64,000 nt of DNA from JAUIKM01 sp964445695 (GTDB lineage Bacteria > Bacteroidota > Ignavibacteria > Kapaibacteriales > UBA7675). The position numbers and the translations under genes are program-made. The DNA is taken from NCBI GenBank assembly GCA_964445695.1, contig CAYULF010000010.1, forward strand, positions 62,001-126,000, written 5' to 3'. The notes under the pieces were generated by a model. It was not told where the DNA came from and ran no database searches. It saw only the letters and a program-made list of their open reading frames with translations. Below are positions 45,501-53,936 of the stretch, one piece after another (within the stretch, counting starts at the first letter, position 1; each line of letters begins with the position of its first letter).

Positions 45501-46802
45501 ATGACTTTTGATCATGTTGCAACGGTGCTGTTTGCACTGGCCGTGCTGCACACCTTCATGGCCGGCAAATTCAACAGCCTGGCGTCCAAATACCCCAGGG
45601 GATCCATACGCGAGAGCGTGTATCACTTTCTCGGCGAAATAGAGGTGGTCTTCGGCATCTGGCTGATACCGCTTTTTTACGCTTACTGGGCCTACAATTC
45701 CTGGGACGCCACGCTGGACTATTTCAACTCCGTTGCGCCCAAAATGATCGAGCCGCTCTTTGTGGTGGTGGTCATGGTCAAGGCCGCGACCAAACCGGTG
45801 CTGGACGCCACGCGCGGTGCGATCCTCTCGCTTTCGCGCATCGTGCCGCTGCCGAGTGAGACGGCGCGTTACTACGCCACGATCTTGATCATTGCGCCGA
45901 TTATCGGTTCGTTTATCACCGAACCGGCGGCGATGACGATAGCCGCACTTTTGCTTGCGCAGTTGTTTTACGAGAAAAATCCGTCGCCCGTGCTCAAGTA
46001 CGCCACGATTGCATTGTTGTTTGTTAACATCTCGATCGGCGGCACGCTGACGCATTTTGCCGCGCCGCCGGTATTGATGGTCGCAGCAAAGTGGGGCTGG
46101 AATACGGACATCATGTTCATGCTGACCAATTTCGGCTGGAAATCGGTTGTGTCGATTGTGCTTTGCACTCTGGCAGTCGTAATAATTTTCCGCCGTCAGT
46201 TCCGCGAACTCGACGCGGTAAAAGTTAAAGCCGAGGCCGCGGACCCGATTCCGGCCTGGGTTACGCTGGTGCATTTACTGTCGCTCGGCTGGGCGGTGCT
46301 GATGGCGCATCAGGCGGTACTGCTGGTTCTTGGGTTTATGTTCTTCCTGGGTTTTGTGGTTATCACGCAGAAGTATCAGGACGGCGTCAATGTCAAACCG
46401 GCGCTGCTGGTTGGATTTTTCCTGGCGGGGCTTGTCATTCACGGCAATCTGCAGGAGTGGTGGATCACGCCGATTATTCAACAGCTCAGCGCGCTTCCGC
46501 TCTTTATTTCATCGATGGTGCTGACGGCGTTTAACGACAACGCGGCGATTACCTATTTGTCGTCGCTGGCGCTGGAACCGGGCCTGGCGGAGGTCGGATC
46601 GGAGGAAGCGCTCAAGAAATACGCCATTGTGGCGGGAGCTGTCGGTGGCGGCGGTTTAACAATTATCGCCAACGCGCCGAACCCGGCGGGCAACTCAATC
46701 CTCAAACCCTACTTTGGCGATGAGGGCGTAAACCCGCTCAAACTGGCGCTGTTCGCCATTCCATTTACGGTGGTGGCGGCGCTCTGCCTCTACCTCTTGT
46801 AA
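45501..46802 (+). CDS. Putative Na+/H+ antiporter, tandem paralogue 2
   Basis: 433 residues from the ATG at 45501; a GTG three codons earlier is possible. It aligns along its full length with the upstream paralogue: GSFITEPAAMTIAALLLAQ, LLFVNISIGGTLTHFAAPP, VLTAFNDNAAITYLSSLAL, AVGGGGLTIIANAPNPAGN. Separated by a terminator, so the copies are probably controlled separately. It has four TTAA words where the paralogue has none. Confidence 0.85.
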   Translation: MTFDHVATVLFALAVLHTFMAGKFNSLASKYPRGSIRESVYHFLGEIEVVFGIWLIPLFYAYWAYNSWDATLDYFNSVAPKMIEPLFVVVVMVKAATKPVLDATRGAILSLSRIVPLPSETARYYATILIIAPIIGSFITEPAAMTIAALLLAQLFYEKNPSPVLKYATIALLFVNISIGGTLTHFAAPPVLMVAAKWGWNTDIMFMLTNFGWKSVVSIVLCTLAVVIIFRRQFRELDAVKVKAEAADPIPAWVTLVHLLSLGWAVLMAHQAVLLVLGFMFFLGFVVITQKYQDGVNVKPALLVGFFLAGLVIHGNLQEWWITPIIQQLSALPLFISSMVLTAFNDNAAITYLSSLALEPGLAEVGSEEALKKYAIVAGAVGGGGLTIIANAPNPAGNSILKPYFGDEGVNPLKLALFAIPFTVVAALCLYLL

Positions 46803-46860
46803 ACCGGTCTTTCAGCCGAATCCGACTCTGAAAATCTGTTCAAACCGCAGCCGGCATTTC

Positions 46861-46920
46861 TGAGCGCTTCGCCGCCATGGGATGTCGGCTTGCTTTTTGC
46901 TTTTGTTTGTCAACGAGAGA
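46861..46920 (+). repeat. Dispersed intergenic element, copy C
   Basis: TGAGCGCTTCGCCGCC, then GTCGGCTTGCTTTTTGC and TTTTGTTTGTCAACGAGAG. Block order matches copies A, B and D. Confidence 0.65.
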
Positions 46921-46968
46921 GAAACAACAAACAGAAGAGTTGGCCACAAACCGCACAACTTCCGAGCC

Positions 46969-47067
46969 CACAGTCAGTCCCCAGCCTCAGAGTGTTCAGC
47001 CCACAGTCAGTCTCCAGCCTCAGAGTCCTCAGCCGAAAACCAGTTTCCAGCCTCAAAGTCCTCAGTC
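46969..47067 (+). repeat. Three tandem 33-bp units
   Basis: Units 46969-47001, 47002-47034 and 47035-47067 are imperfect copies (shared core CCAGCCTCAGAGT and CTCAG), followed by a partial fourth. In one frame they encode an 11-residue Pro/Gln repeat (TVSLQPQSPQP). Most differences between units would change the amino acid, so there is no clear sign of coding selection. Confidence 0.7.
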
Positions 47068-47577
47068 GAAAACCTGTCCCAGGCCGTGAAGAGCGCCGGC
47101 TCCAAAGCCGGTTTCCAGTGTTTAATTTCACGAATCAGAAGAGAAGAGTTTGCTCTTGCCGTCCGATCAGTTCCGCGTGGACATGTGCCGCAGTCGATTT
47201 TCCGGCGATGTTTGAGTTCTTGTTTTCGCGGCCCGGCATGTCGGCCGACGCACACGCGCTTCCCGTTCAGCGGCGTAATCTCGCCGTTCACCTGCGTTTT
47301 ACCGCCCGCTTGTTTCTTTCGGGCTTGAAATCACGCAATGTCGTTGTATGCTTGTGAAGTGAAAGGAGAGAACTGCGCAGACAAGAGCAGGAAGGAGATC
47401 GCGTCGTCAGGCCGGGAATCCGCGCAACCTTCGGGTTGTCGAGCGGACGGCCTGCTGGTGGGTTGGTGGTGGAAAACCTGACTGGAGGCGGCGGCGGGGG
47501 CGGGCCCACTTGATTTCACACCAAAATGCGTTCAGACCCGAACCCCGCCCGTTCAGGCCACGAGAACCTACGATTAA

Positions 47578-47772
47578 GCACTGAATTCGTCCAATCAAGC
47601 CCTGGGAAAAGCTGTTGAAACGCCGTCAGCCACGACGCAATTCACCGTCAGCGACTCGAACTTTGTGCAGGGATTGGCCTTTGACAGCAGAGAGTTGTTT
47701 ATCACCCGTGTGCAGCAGAGACAACGGTACTCCGCATGTAGTCGTCCGTTGACAACCGAGCCGGGAAGATGA
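47578..47772 (+). pseudogene. Short open frame, possible fragment of a glutamine cyclotransferase-like protein
   Basis: 65 codons open from a stop at 47575, without an ATG, ending in TGA that overlaps the start of the next gene (ATGA). It contains FTVSDSNFVQGLAFDSRELF, which resembles the FTQGL-type N-terminal motif of glutaminyl-peptide cyclotransferases and similar propellers. If so, it is a remnant. The similarity is by eye and slight. Confidence 0.25.
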
Positions 47773-48395
47773 GGCGCGGTGCAATTTTCTTCTGTGTTGC
47801 CATTTCTTTCTGCCTATCTTTGTCCGGCATTGAGATTCTCGTTGGCAATTCGGCGGTCGGAATTAGCATGTTGTATAACGATGACTTGCCGCCTAATCCA
47901 CGTGGTTTTGGCGGATGGATGATCATGCTCAGCCTGGGTTTGATCTTTGTTTTTGCACATTCTCTGTCCAGAATTTGGACGGAATATCTGCCTGTCTTTC
48001 AACCCGAAAATCTCAACGTTTACACGCTTCCAGCTTCAGAGTACTTTGTTCCGTACATTTCAGGTCTGTTGTTCGCGGAGCTTGCGCTAAGTTTTCTCTT
48101 TTCCGTTGCGCTCGCCTTTCTTCTCATTTTACTGTTCAAGAGAAGTCGGTACTTCCCCAGACTCTTTGTCTTTACAATGCTCAGTCATTTAATATTGCTG
48201 ACAGCGATTGCTCTGATCTTCGATGCTGTAACGGCGGACATCCAGTATCCGGATGAAATCGGAATTACTGAAGGAGAATTTTACAGTTCAATATATGTTA
48301 CTGTCGTTTGGGGTAGTTACGTTCTCTTGTCCCGCCGCGTATACAACACCTTTCTGCGTAAATCCGGTGCTGAAGACCAGATTAAAGAACCGTGA
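47769..48395 (+). CDS. DUF2569 domain membrane protein
   Basis: 208 residues with about five membrane segments. The family signature GFGGWMIMLSLGLIFV comes near residue 47 and the family end YVLLSRRVYNTF near residue 187. KRSRYFPRLFVFTML is the conserved loop between helices 2 and 3. First of four consecutive reading frames of this kind. Function unknown; DUF2569 proteins are small inner-membrane proteins. Confidence 0.78.
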   Translation: MRRGAIFFCVAISFCLSLSGIEILVGNSAVGISMLYNDDLPPNPRGFGGWMIMLSLGLIFVFAHSLSRIWTEYLPVFQPENLNVYTLPASEYFVPYISGLLFAELALSFLFSVALAFLLILLFKRSRYFPRLFVFTMLSHLILLTAIALIFDAVTADIQYPDEIGITEGEFYSSIYVTVVWGSYVLLSRRVYNTFLRKSGAEDQIKEP

Positions 48396-48484
48396 AGGCA
48401 ACCAGCGACATCCGACATCGCCGGTTAAAACGTTTTAACGGGTCGGCCAGACTGGAAACACCTGCTTCGGGGAGTTAAAAAATC

Positions 48485-49579
48485 ATGAGCAACACACATG
48501 ATGAAAATCAATTTGAATTCAACATGACGGCCCTTTGGCCGCCCGCCGCAATTCTCATTGTATACATGTTGTATTCGCTGGTGCTCGGCGTCCAGATCGA
48601 TATTTTCAGCCTTCCCGACCTTGTGGGTGCGCTCTCAGACGATCTGGGCAATGTAAGCAATCACCTGATTTTCTATCTCATGGCAATTATGTCCGGCGTA
48701 CTCGCGACTTTACTGTGCAGTATATTTCTGCTGTTGTTGTTAATCCGGCGCAGCCGGAGGTTTCATCGCTTATTTATGACGTTTCTGTGGTCTGTTTTGC
48801 TGGGTAACGGCGTCGTCTGTTTTCTCGAACTCTACTTTTTTCAATTAGGTGGCGATTCGTTTGCGATTTGGCATTTCCAGCTTTCAACCGTCGCTTTGCT
48901 TGCCTTTGTGTTGTATGCTGCCGCATCCCAATACTATGTCCAACTTTTCAGACCCGGGTATGCGTATAAATTCTGCTGCGCGCCGGTTGAAGTTTCACAT
49001 GCAGAAGGCGCGCCGATCGAACAGAGCCGGGCACCACGGCCTGCTTCAGGTGGTCCGGTCGGCATCGGCGGATGGTTGATTGTGCCGCTCCTGTTGTTTG
49101 TTTTAACACTTGCCTTTGAATGTGTCTACTTTATTATTTCCCTTCCTGCTTTCATAGGGCCGTTTGAAATAGTTAACCAAATTGGCGTCTTCCTGCCTGG
49201 ACTGAGCCTTGCGGGCTTTGTGCCCTTAGTCGTTGGTGTTATTGCGACGGCTCTGTTCGTTAGGCGCAATCGGTGGTTCCCCGGTGTTTTAGCGCTGTAC
49301 TTTTTTGTCGGTGTCCTGAGCCACTGGATTAGCATATCCTGGTATGATATGTTGATTTTTGACCTGGTCCTTACACTTGAAGATGTGGCGGGAGCACCTC
49401 AATCGCTAGTCGGATTTAATCCTCTCCCGGTCGAAATATCTGTCGCAATTCTGCTGGCACTCTACCTGCGATTATCCAAACGCGTTAAAAACACCTTCCC
49501 GCGCAAGGTCGACTCCGACGACGAACAGCAAGACATTGACAACGGGGAAGCACAACCGGCAATGCCGAAAATTAACTGA
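48485..49579 (+). CDS. Double-module DUF2569 membrane protein (fused form)
   Basis: 364 residues. The N-terminal half (about 1-165) has four helices and the loop RRSRRFHRLFMTFLW but lacks the GGWL signature. The C-terminal half (about 185-364) is a full DUF2569 domain: GIGGWLIVPLLLFVLTL, RNRWFPGVLALYFF and RLSKRVKNTF, then an acidic tail. GGGGAG lies before the ATG. The two halves correspond one-for-one with the next two, separately encoded, proteins. Confidence 0.78.
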   Translation: MSNTHDENQFEFNMTALWPPAAILIVYMLYSLVLGVQIDIFSLPDLVGALSDDLGNVSNHLIFYLMAIMSGVLATLLCSIFLLLLLIRRSRRFHRLFMTFLWSVLLGNGVVCFLELYFFQLGGDSFAIWHFQLSTVALLAFVLYAAASQYYVQLFRPGYAYKFCCAPVEVSHAEGAPIEQSRAPRPASGGPVGIGGWLIVPLLLFVLTLAFECVYFIISLPAFIGPFEIVNQIGVFLPGLSLAGFVPLVVGVIATALFVRRNRWFPGVLALYFFVGVLSHWISISWYDMLIFDLVLTLEDVAGAPQSLVGFNPLPVEISVAILLALYLRLSKRVKNTFPRKVDSDDEQQDIDNGEAQPAMPKIN

Positions 49580-49684
49580 ATGACTTGTAATTCAATGCCC
49601 CCACTGCAGCAAAGGAGTAGAGGTGTTTAAACACACTGATCTCGATGCCTTGGCGCGTCGCCTCAATAGATCCGAGTGAGAACT

Positions 49685-50197
49685 ATGCGGGAACAACAAA
49701 CAGACAGTTCAACAAGTCGGCCGGGAATAACGTTCTACGTCCCCGCTTTGTTGCTCTTGTTGTATGGAGTTGGAAACTTGCTGCAATTTGTGGATACATC
49801 TTTTGATAAAATCTTCTTTTTGTATAAAAAACTGCTCTCGATGCTGTTGTATGGCATTGATCCCTACTTTTTGCCCTATCTGCTGTTTATCTCGAAGGCC
49901 ATGTGGGAGTTGTTTAATATCCTGGCGAGTGTTGTTCTATTGCTCTTGTTTGTTCGCGGAAAACGCTCGTTTCATCGCCTGGCCATGTATTATGTCTGGC
50001 TGTACGCCCTCGTTTGGCTGCTGGCGGGATTGCCGATTAATGTCTTCGGCGGCGAGTCGGTGTTAAACGTAAATTTCTGGCTGGCGGTGGTAGCAGCGGC
50101 TATCTTTACGATATTCACATCCAGGTCTGCGGCGTACGCGCGCGTGTTCAGGCAGATGGATGTTCAACAATCGCAGGAAGGTTCAGATGGAAACTAA
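49685..50197 (+). CDS. Membrane protein matching the N-terminal half of the fused DUF2569 protein
   Basis: 170 residues from ATG 49685; a GTG three codons upstream is possible. Four helices, with RGKRSFHRLAMYYVWLYAL in the same place as RRSRRFHRLFMTFLW of the previous protein. No GGWL motif. It overlaps the next start by 11 bases. Together the two equal the fused gene in length and order. Confidence 0.7.
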   Translation: MREQQTDSSTSRPGITFYVPALLLLLYGVGNLLQFVDTSFDKIFFLYKKLLSMLLYGIDPYFLPYLLFISKAMWELFNILASVVLLLLFVRGKRSFHRLAMYYVWLYALVWLLAGLPINVFGGESVLNVNFWLAVVAAAIFTIFTSRSAAYARVFRQMDVQQSQEGSDGN

Positions 50198-50756
50198 TGA
50201 CGCTAACAACCAGCCATCGCCTGCCGCTGTTCCGCCCGCTCCTGCCCGGGGTCCGCACGGTATCGGCGGGTTGATGTGGTTGCCGCTGCTGTATCTTGCA
50301 GTCGTCCTGCTTGATCCTCTCTTCAACATTGGTGCATTTCTGTTTAAGCTGGTTGTCCACGGCTGGCCGCAGGAGCCGGAGAACTCCGGGTTGCGATCGG
50401 TATTCGCCGATGCGCTTTTTTCCACGCTGATCATTCAGGCTTGCAACTTTGTCATGCTGGCAATCGGCGCTCAGACTCTTAATCTGTTTGTTAAACGCAG
50501 TCGTTTTTTTCCTCCATTGCTGTCTGCCCTCTTTTTTCTCTACGTCATGTTCCACTTCGTCACTTTGTTGCTTCGCCTTTGGATGGTATTTGGCAGCGGG
50601 GGCACGATGTCTGCCACGGTACTTGCGCGGCAACTGGAACCTGAAATTGTGCTCCTCCTGCTCGAATTGTCGGCGGCAATCGTTTTGACCTTTTACCTCG
50701 GTATTTCCAAACGTGTTAAAAATACCTTTGGGCGGCTCTTCGTCAAATCCACCTGA
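50187..50756 (+). CDS. DUF2569 membrane protein matching the C-terminal half of the fused protein
   Basis: 189 residues from ATG 50187, with AAGG about 8 bases before. A Pro/Ala-rich lead is followed by the DUF2569 signature GIGGLMWLPLLYLAVVL, loop KRSRFFPPLLSALFF and end GISKRVKNTFGR. It begins inside the preceding gene, so the two are translationally coupled. Confidence 0.75.
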   Translation: METNDANNQPSPAAVPPAPARGPHGIGGLMWLPLLYLAVVLLDPLFNIGAFLFKLVVHGWPQEPENSGLRSVFADALFSTLIIQACNFVMLAIGAQTLNLFVKRSRFFPPLLSALFFLYVMFHFVTLLLRLWMVFGSGGTMSATVLARQLEPEIVLLLLELSAAIVLTFYLGISKRVKNTFGRLFVKST

Positions 50757-50791
50757 GCAATCCCTTTCAAACCAATTTTGTTCGTTGTTTA

Positions 50792-51571
50792 ATGACAAGC
50801 TCGACGTCCTGGAACCCGGCCCTGTACCTGCAGTTTGAAGATCATCGTCTGCGGCCGGCCCTCGATCTGCTGAACCGCATTCCACTGCAAAACGCCGATC
50901 TGGTCTGCGACCTCGGCTGCGGCGCCGGCAACGTCATGTCTTTTCTCGCGCAGCGCTGGCCGCAGGCGCAGATTATCGGAATTGATCACTCGGCCGAGAT
51001 GCTGGAGCGTGCGCGGCGCGAGTATCCGCAGTTCGACTTCCAGGAAGCCGATGCCGGAGCGTGGAAGGCGTCGACACCCGCAGACATCATTTACTCCAAT
51101 GCCGCACTGCACTGGCTGCCGGATCACCGCAGCTTGTTTCCGCGCCTGGTTAAACAGCTGAAAGCCGGCGGCTGCCTGGCCGTGCAGATGCCCGCCAACT
51201 TCAAGGCGCCATCGCACACGCTGATTCGCGACGTACTCGATGACTTGCAACTGTGGAATGAAGAACTGCGTCGCGCACTTGGCTCGGTGGGTATTCTCGA
51301 CGCGGCGGACTACTACGACATTCTTGCGCCGCACACCGGCTCGCTGGATATCTGGCAAACCGAATACATGCAGTGCTTGCAGGGCGAAGATCCCGTACTG
51401 AACTGGGTGCGCGCCTCGGCTCTGCGCCCCGTGTTTAACTGCCTGTCGCCCGACCAGAGTAATCAATTTCTCAATGAGTACAAGCAGCGTTTGTCCGCCG
51501 CCTATCCACGACGCGGTGATGGGAGCGTGCTCTTTCCTTTTAAACGTCTGTTCATAGTGGCTCGGATCTGA
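50792..51571 (+). CDS. Class I SAM methyltransferase (trans-aconitate 2-methyltransferase-like)
   Basis: 259 residues. Start MTSSTSWNPALYLQFEDHRL is the Tam family start (W-P-YL-F---R-RPA-DLL). SAM motif I is VCDLGCGAGNV (about 38-48), acidic end of strand 2 IIGIDHSAEMLERAR, then IIYSNAALHWLPDH and LKAGGCLAVQMPAN. Tam methylates trans-aconitate, an inhibitor of aconitase; substrate is inferred from the family only. Confidence 0.87.
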   Translation: MTSSTSWNPALYLQFEDHRLRPALDLLNRIPLQNADLVCDLGCGAGNVMSFLAQRWPQAQIIGIDHSAEMLERARREYPQFDFQEADAGAWKASTPADIIYSNAALHWLPDHRSLFPRLVKQLKAGGCLAVQMPANFKAPSHTLIRDVLDDLQLWNEELRRALGSVGILDAADYYDILAPHTGSLDIWQTEYMQCLQGEDPVLNWVRASALRPVFNCLSPDQSNQFLNEYKQRLSAAYPRRGDGSVLFPFKRLFIVARI

Positions 51572-52024
51572 AGTGAGCCTGCGGCGCCTGTGTTGGTCGG
51601 GCCTGAACCATGTAGCTTCCTCAAACCCGACGACCTGCAAGACCCGAACAGTGGTATTGCTGTGGAACTATGCAGTTCGTCTGCCGCAAAACAGGCCGTG
51701 TATTCAGGGCTGATCACCCAGTGACAAACAAGAGGAAAAACAAGCCGCAGGCGGAACAGCGAGAAGCCGCACGGCGAAGTGCTCAAGCCGCCCAATCAGA
51801 GTGAGGCGGTGTAAAGCCGGATGGGAGTCTGTTCGCAGGCCGAAAAATTTCGCAGATCGCAGCAGTACAGGACTGAGCGGAAGTGCCGATGCCGAATGCG
51901 AAACGTTGAGCGCGTGAATTGTGTGTCGCCAAAAATTGCCTTGTAGAGTTTCGTTTGACGCGATAATTTCGGCGCAGCAACGTGAGTGAGATTATCCTTT
52001 TGTGTTAAGTTCAAGGATCAGAAG
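51572..52024. other. Gene-free stretch with dispersed-element copy D
   Basis: About 450 bases. Contains copy D of the dispersed element at 51720-51785. Nothing else is recognised; frames here lack gene-like composition. Confidence 0.5.
51720..51785 (-). repeat. Dispersed intergenic element, copy D
   Basis: On the minus strand TGAGCACTTCGCCGTGCGGC, then CTGTTCCGCCTGCGGCTTG and TTTTTCCTCTTGTTTGTCAC. It is the closest match to copy A and shares its left block almost base for base. Confidence 0.7.
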
Positions 52025-53044
52025 ATGAAACACATAGCTATCTTTGCCGACGGGACGTGGAATTCGCCGGAGACCGAGCGGCCGACCAATGTCCTGATGA
52101 CCGCCCGTGCCGTGGCGCCCGAAAATAAAGCAGGTGTTAATCAGGTTGCTTTTTACGATTGGGGCGTCGGCAGCGACGGTAAACGCGTGGTCGGCGGTTT
52201 GACGGGGGAAGGCATCGACAAGAATATTATGGACTGTTATCGCTTCCTGGTGCACAACTACGAGCCGGGCGATAAACTCTACTTTTTTGGTTTCAGCCGC
52301 GGTGCGTACACCGTGCGTTCGTTGGGCGGTTTTATCCGCAACTGTGGTTTGTTAAAACGCGAGTCCGCCGGTGAAATTCAGCGTGCATATGAGTTCTACC
52401 GCAAGCGCGGTAAAAATTACCACCCGGATTCCGTAAAAGGCAAAGCGCTGCGTGCAAAGTACGCCGTTGCCGACATCACACCGATCGAATTTATCGGCGT
52501 CTGGGACACGGTCGGTTCACTGGGAATTCCCGTGCCGTTCTGGGGTACGCTGGGAGCGGAAGAATTTCTGTTTCACGATACACAGCCGAGTCGGATTGTT
52601 AAACACGCGCGTCATGCGTTGTCGATAGATGAAGACAGGGAAGACTTTGCCGAGACATCCTGGGACCACAAACCCGGTCTCGATGTTAAACAGGTCTGGT
52701 TTGCCGGCGTGCATTCGGACATCGGCGGTGGGTACCCGGAAGCCGGGCTGTGCGCCTGCGCGGCCGACTGGATGATGAAGGAAGCCGAGAAATTTGAGTT
52801 CAAGTTTTCGGATTACCTGTCCAAGCTGATCAAACCCAATCCGCACGACAAGATCCACAAAGCGCGCACGGGCATGTTTCACTTGCGGCCGGAAAATGTG
52901 CGCACAATCCAGGGACCGCTGCACAGCTCCGTTAAACAGCGCTGGGATGCCGACACACAGGGCTACCGCAAAAAAAGCAAGGCAATGCGCAAGTTGCTGC
53001 AGTCCGTCGGCAACGACTGGTCGAAGATAGAAGTCGTGGATTGA
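52025..53044 (+). CDS. DUF2235 alpha/beta hydrolase (Tle1-like)
   Basis: 339 residues from ATG 52025 (AGAAG just upstream). DUF2235 signs: FADGTWN at 7-13, GVGSDGKRVVGGLTGEGID, nucleophile elbow GFSRGA with Ser91, GVWDTVGSLGIP with the Asp, and AGVHSDIGGGY with the likely catalytic His. These are phospholipase-type hydrolases, some of them type VI effectors; no T6SS genes are near and there is no signal peptide, so a cytoplasmic or housekeeping role is as likely. Convergent with the haem locus. Confidence 0.87.
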   Translation: MKHIAIFADGTWNSPETERPTNVLMTARAVAPENKAGVNQVAFYDWGVGSDGKRVVGGLTGEGIDKNIMDCYRFLVHNYEPGDKLYFFGFSRGAYTVRSLGGFIRNCGLLKRESAGEIQRAYEFYRKRGKNYHPDSVKGKALRAKYAVADITPIEFIGVWDTVGSLGIPVPFWGTLGAEEFLFHDTQPSRIVKHARHALSIDEDREDFAETSWDHKPGLDVKQVWFAGVHSDIGGGYPEAGLCACAADWMMKEAEKFEFKFSDYLSKLIKPNPHDKIHKARTGMFHLRPENVRTIQGPLHSSVKQRWDADTQGYRKKSKAMRKLLQSVGNDWSKIEVVD

Positions 53045-53096
53045 CCGTGCCACGGCGCTGGAGTGTTAAAACTCAAGAAGTACAAAGTGGCGGTTG

Positions 53097-53936
53097 TTAA
53101 CCAGCTGCGAGTGCAGGAGATCCAAGCGGGCGGAACTGCAGGTGATGCGCCGTCGGGACAATCAGCGGTGTGTTGCTCTGCGGATGCGTGCGGACATCAA
53201 CCTCCAGACCGAAGGCTGCGCCTATGTGCTCTTGCGTGAGGACCCGGGCCGGGCTGCCGCTCGCAAGAATTCTGCCGCTGTTTAACAGGCAGACGCGGTC
53301 CGCACATTGCGCCGCCATGTTGAGATCGTGCATGATAATAACCACGCCCAGTCCCTGTGAGTCAGCCAGCCCGCGAACGAGCTGCAGCATCAGGTGCTGT
53401 TGTTTAATGTCGAGATTTGACGTCGGCTCGTCGAGCAGGAGGAAACGACCGCGCATATCGCATGTATTGTCGCAGCGCAATTGCGCCAGGGCGCGCGCAA
53501 GGTGAATGCGCTGTTGTTCGCCGCCGGACAGCGTTAAAAAGTCGCGTTCCGCCAGGTGTGCCGCGTCCACAAGCTTCAATAGATTGTAAGCCGCTTCCGC
53601 ATCGTCCTGACCGGCGCGGCCCGCGTGCAGCGGCAGCCGTCCAAGCATGACAACGTCGACGGCGGCGAAGGAAAAACCGAGCTTTGGATTTTGCGTCATG
53701 ACTGCGCGCAGTTGAGCCAATTCGTCCGCCTTCCAGTCGCGCAATGGACGATTGTTAAACAGTATCTCGCCGGAGTCGGGCGCAAGGTCGCCGCAGACCA
53801 ACCGCATCAGCGTTGTTTTACCTGCGCCGTTGCAGCCCATCAGCGCACAGACTTCGCCCGGGACGATGTCGAGCGAGACGTCGTCCAGAATTGAGTGTTT
53901 GCCGTGAGCGAAATTCAGGTGTTTAACGCTTATCAC
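53097..53936 (-). CDS. hmuV: Haem ABC transporter ATPase
   Basis: 279 residues from the GTG at 53936, which has GGAG six bases before it and overlaps the hmuU stop; a GTG at 53975 would add 13 residues but has no ribosome site. Walker A GCNGAGKTT (34-42), Q-loop VMTQNPKLGFSFAAVDVVML, signature LSGGEQQRIHLARALAQL, Walker B RFLLLDEPTSNLDIK, switch His IIMHDLNMA. The insert of Cys residues (LRCDNTCDMRGR) between signature and Walker B is unusual for the family. It powers haem import with HmuTU. Confidence 0.92.
   Translation of the reverse strand: MISVKHLNFAHGKHSILDDVSLDIVPGEVCALMGCNGAGKTTLMRLVCGDLAPDSGEILFNNRPLRDWKADELAQLRAVMTQNPKLGFSFAAVDVVMLGRLPLHAGRAGQDDAEAAYNLLKLVDAAHLAERDFLTLSGGEQQRIHLARALAQLRCDNTCDMRGRFLLLDEPTSNLDIKQQHLMLQLVRGLADSQGLGVVIIMHDLNMAAQCADRVCLLNSGRILASGSPARVLTQEHIGAAFGLEVDVRTHPQSNTPLIVPTAHHLQFRPLGSPALAAG

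Larger units (their letters stand above)
46803..47577. other. Repeat-bearing spacer
   Basis: About 775 bases without a supported gene. It holds copy C of the dispersed element (46861-46920) and a 33-bp tandem repeat (46969-47067). A 70-residue frame at 46877-47089 reads through both (LAFCFCLSTREK, then three 11-residue Pro/Gln-rich units) and could be a decayed secreted protein. Confidence 0.5.

Noticed and set aside
46969..47067. CRISPR array
   Set aside because: The 33-bp units are contiguous with no spacers and diverge too much.
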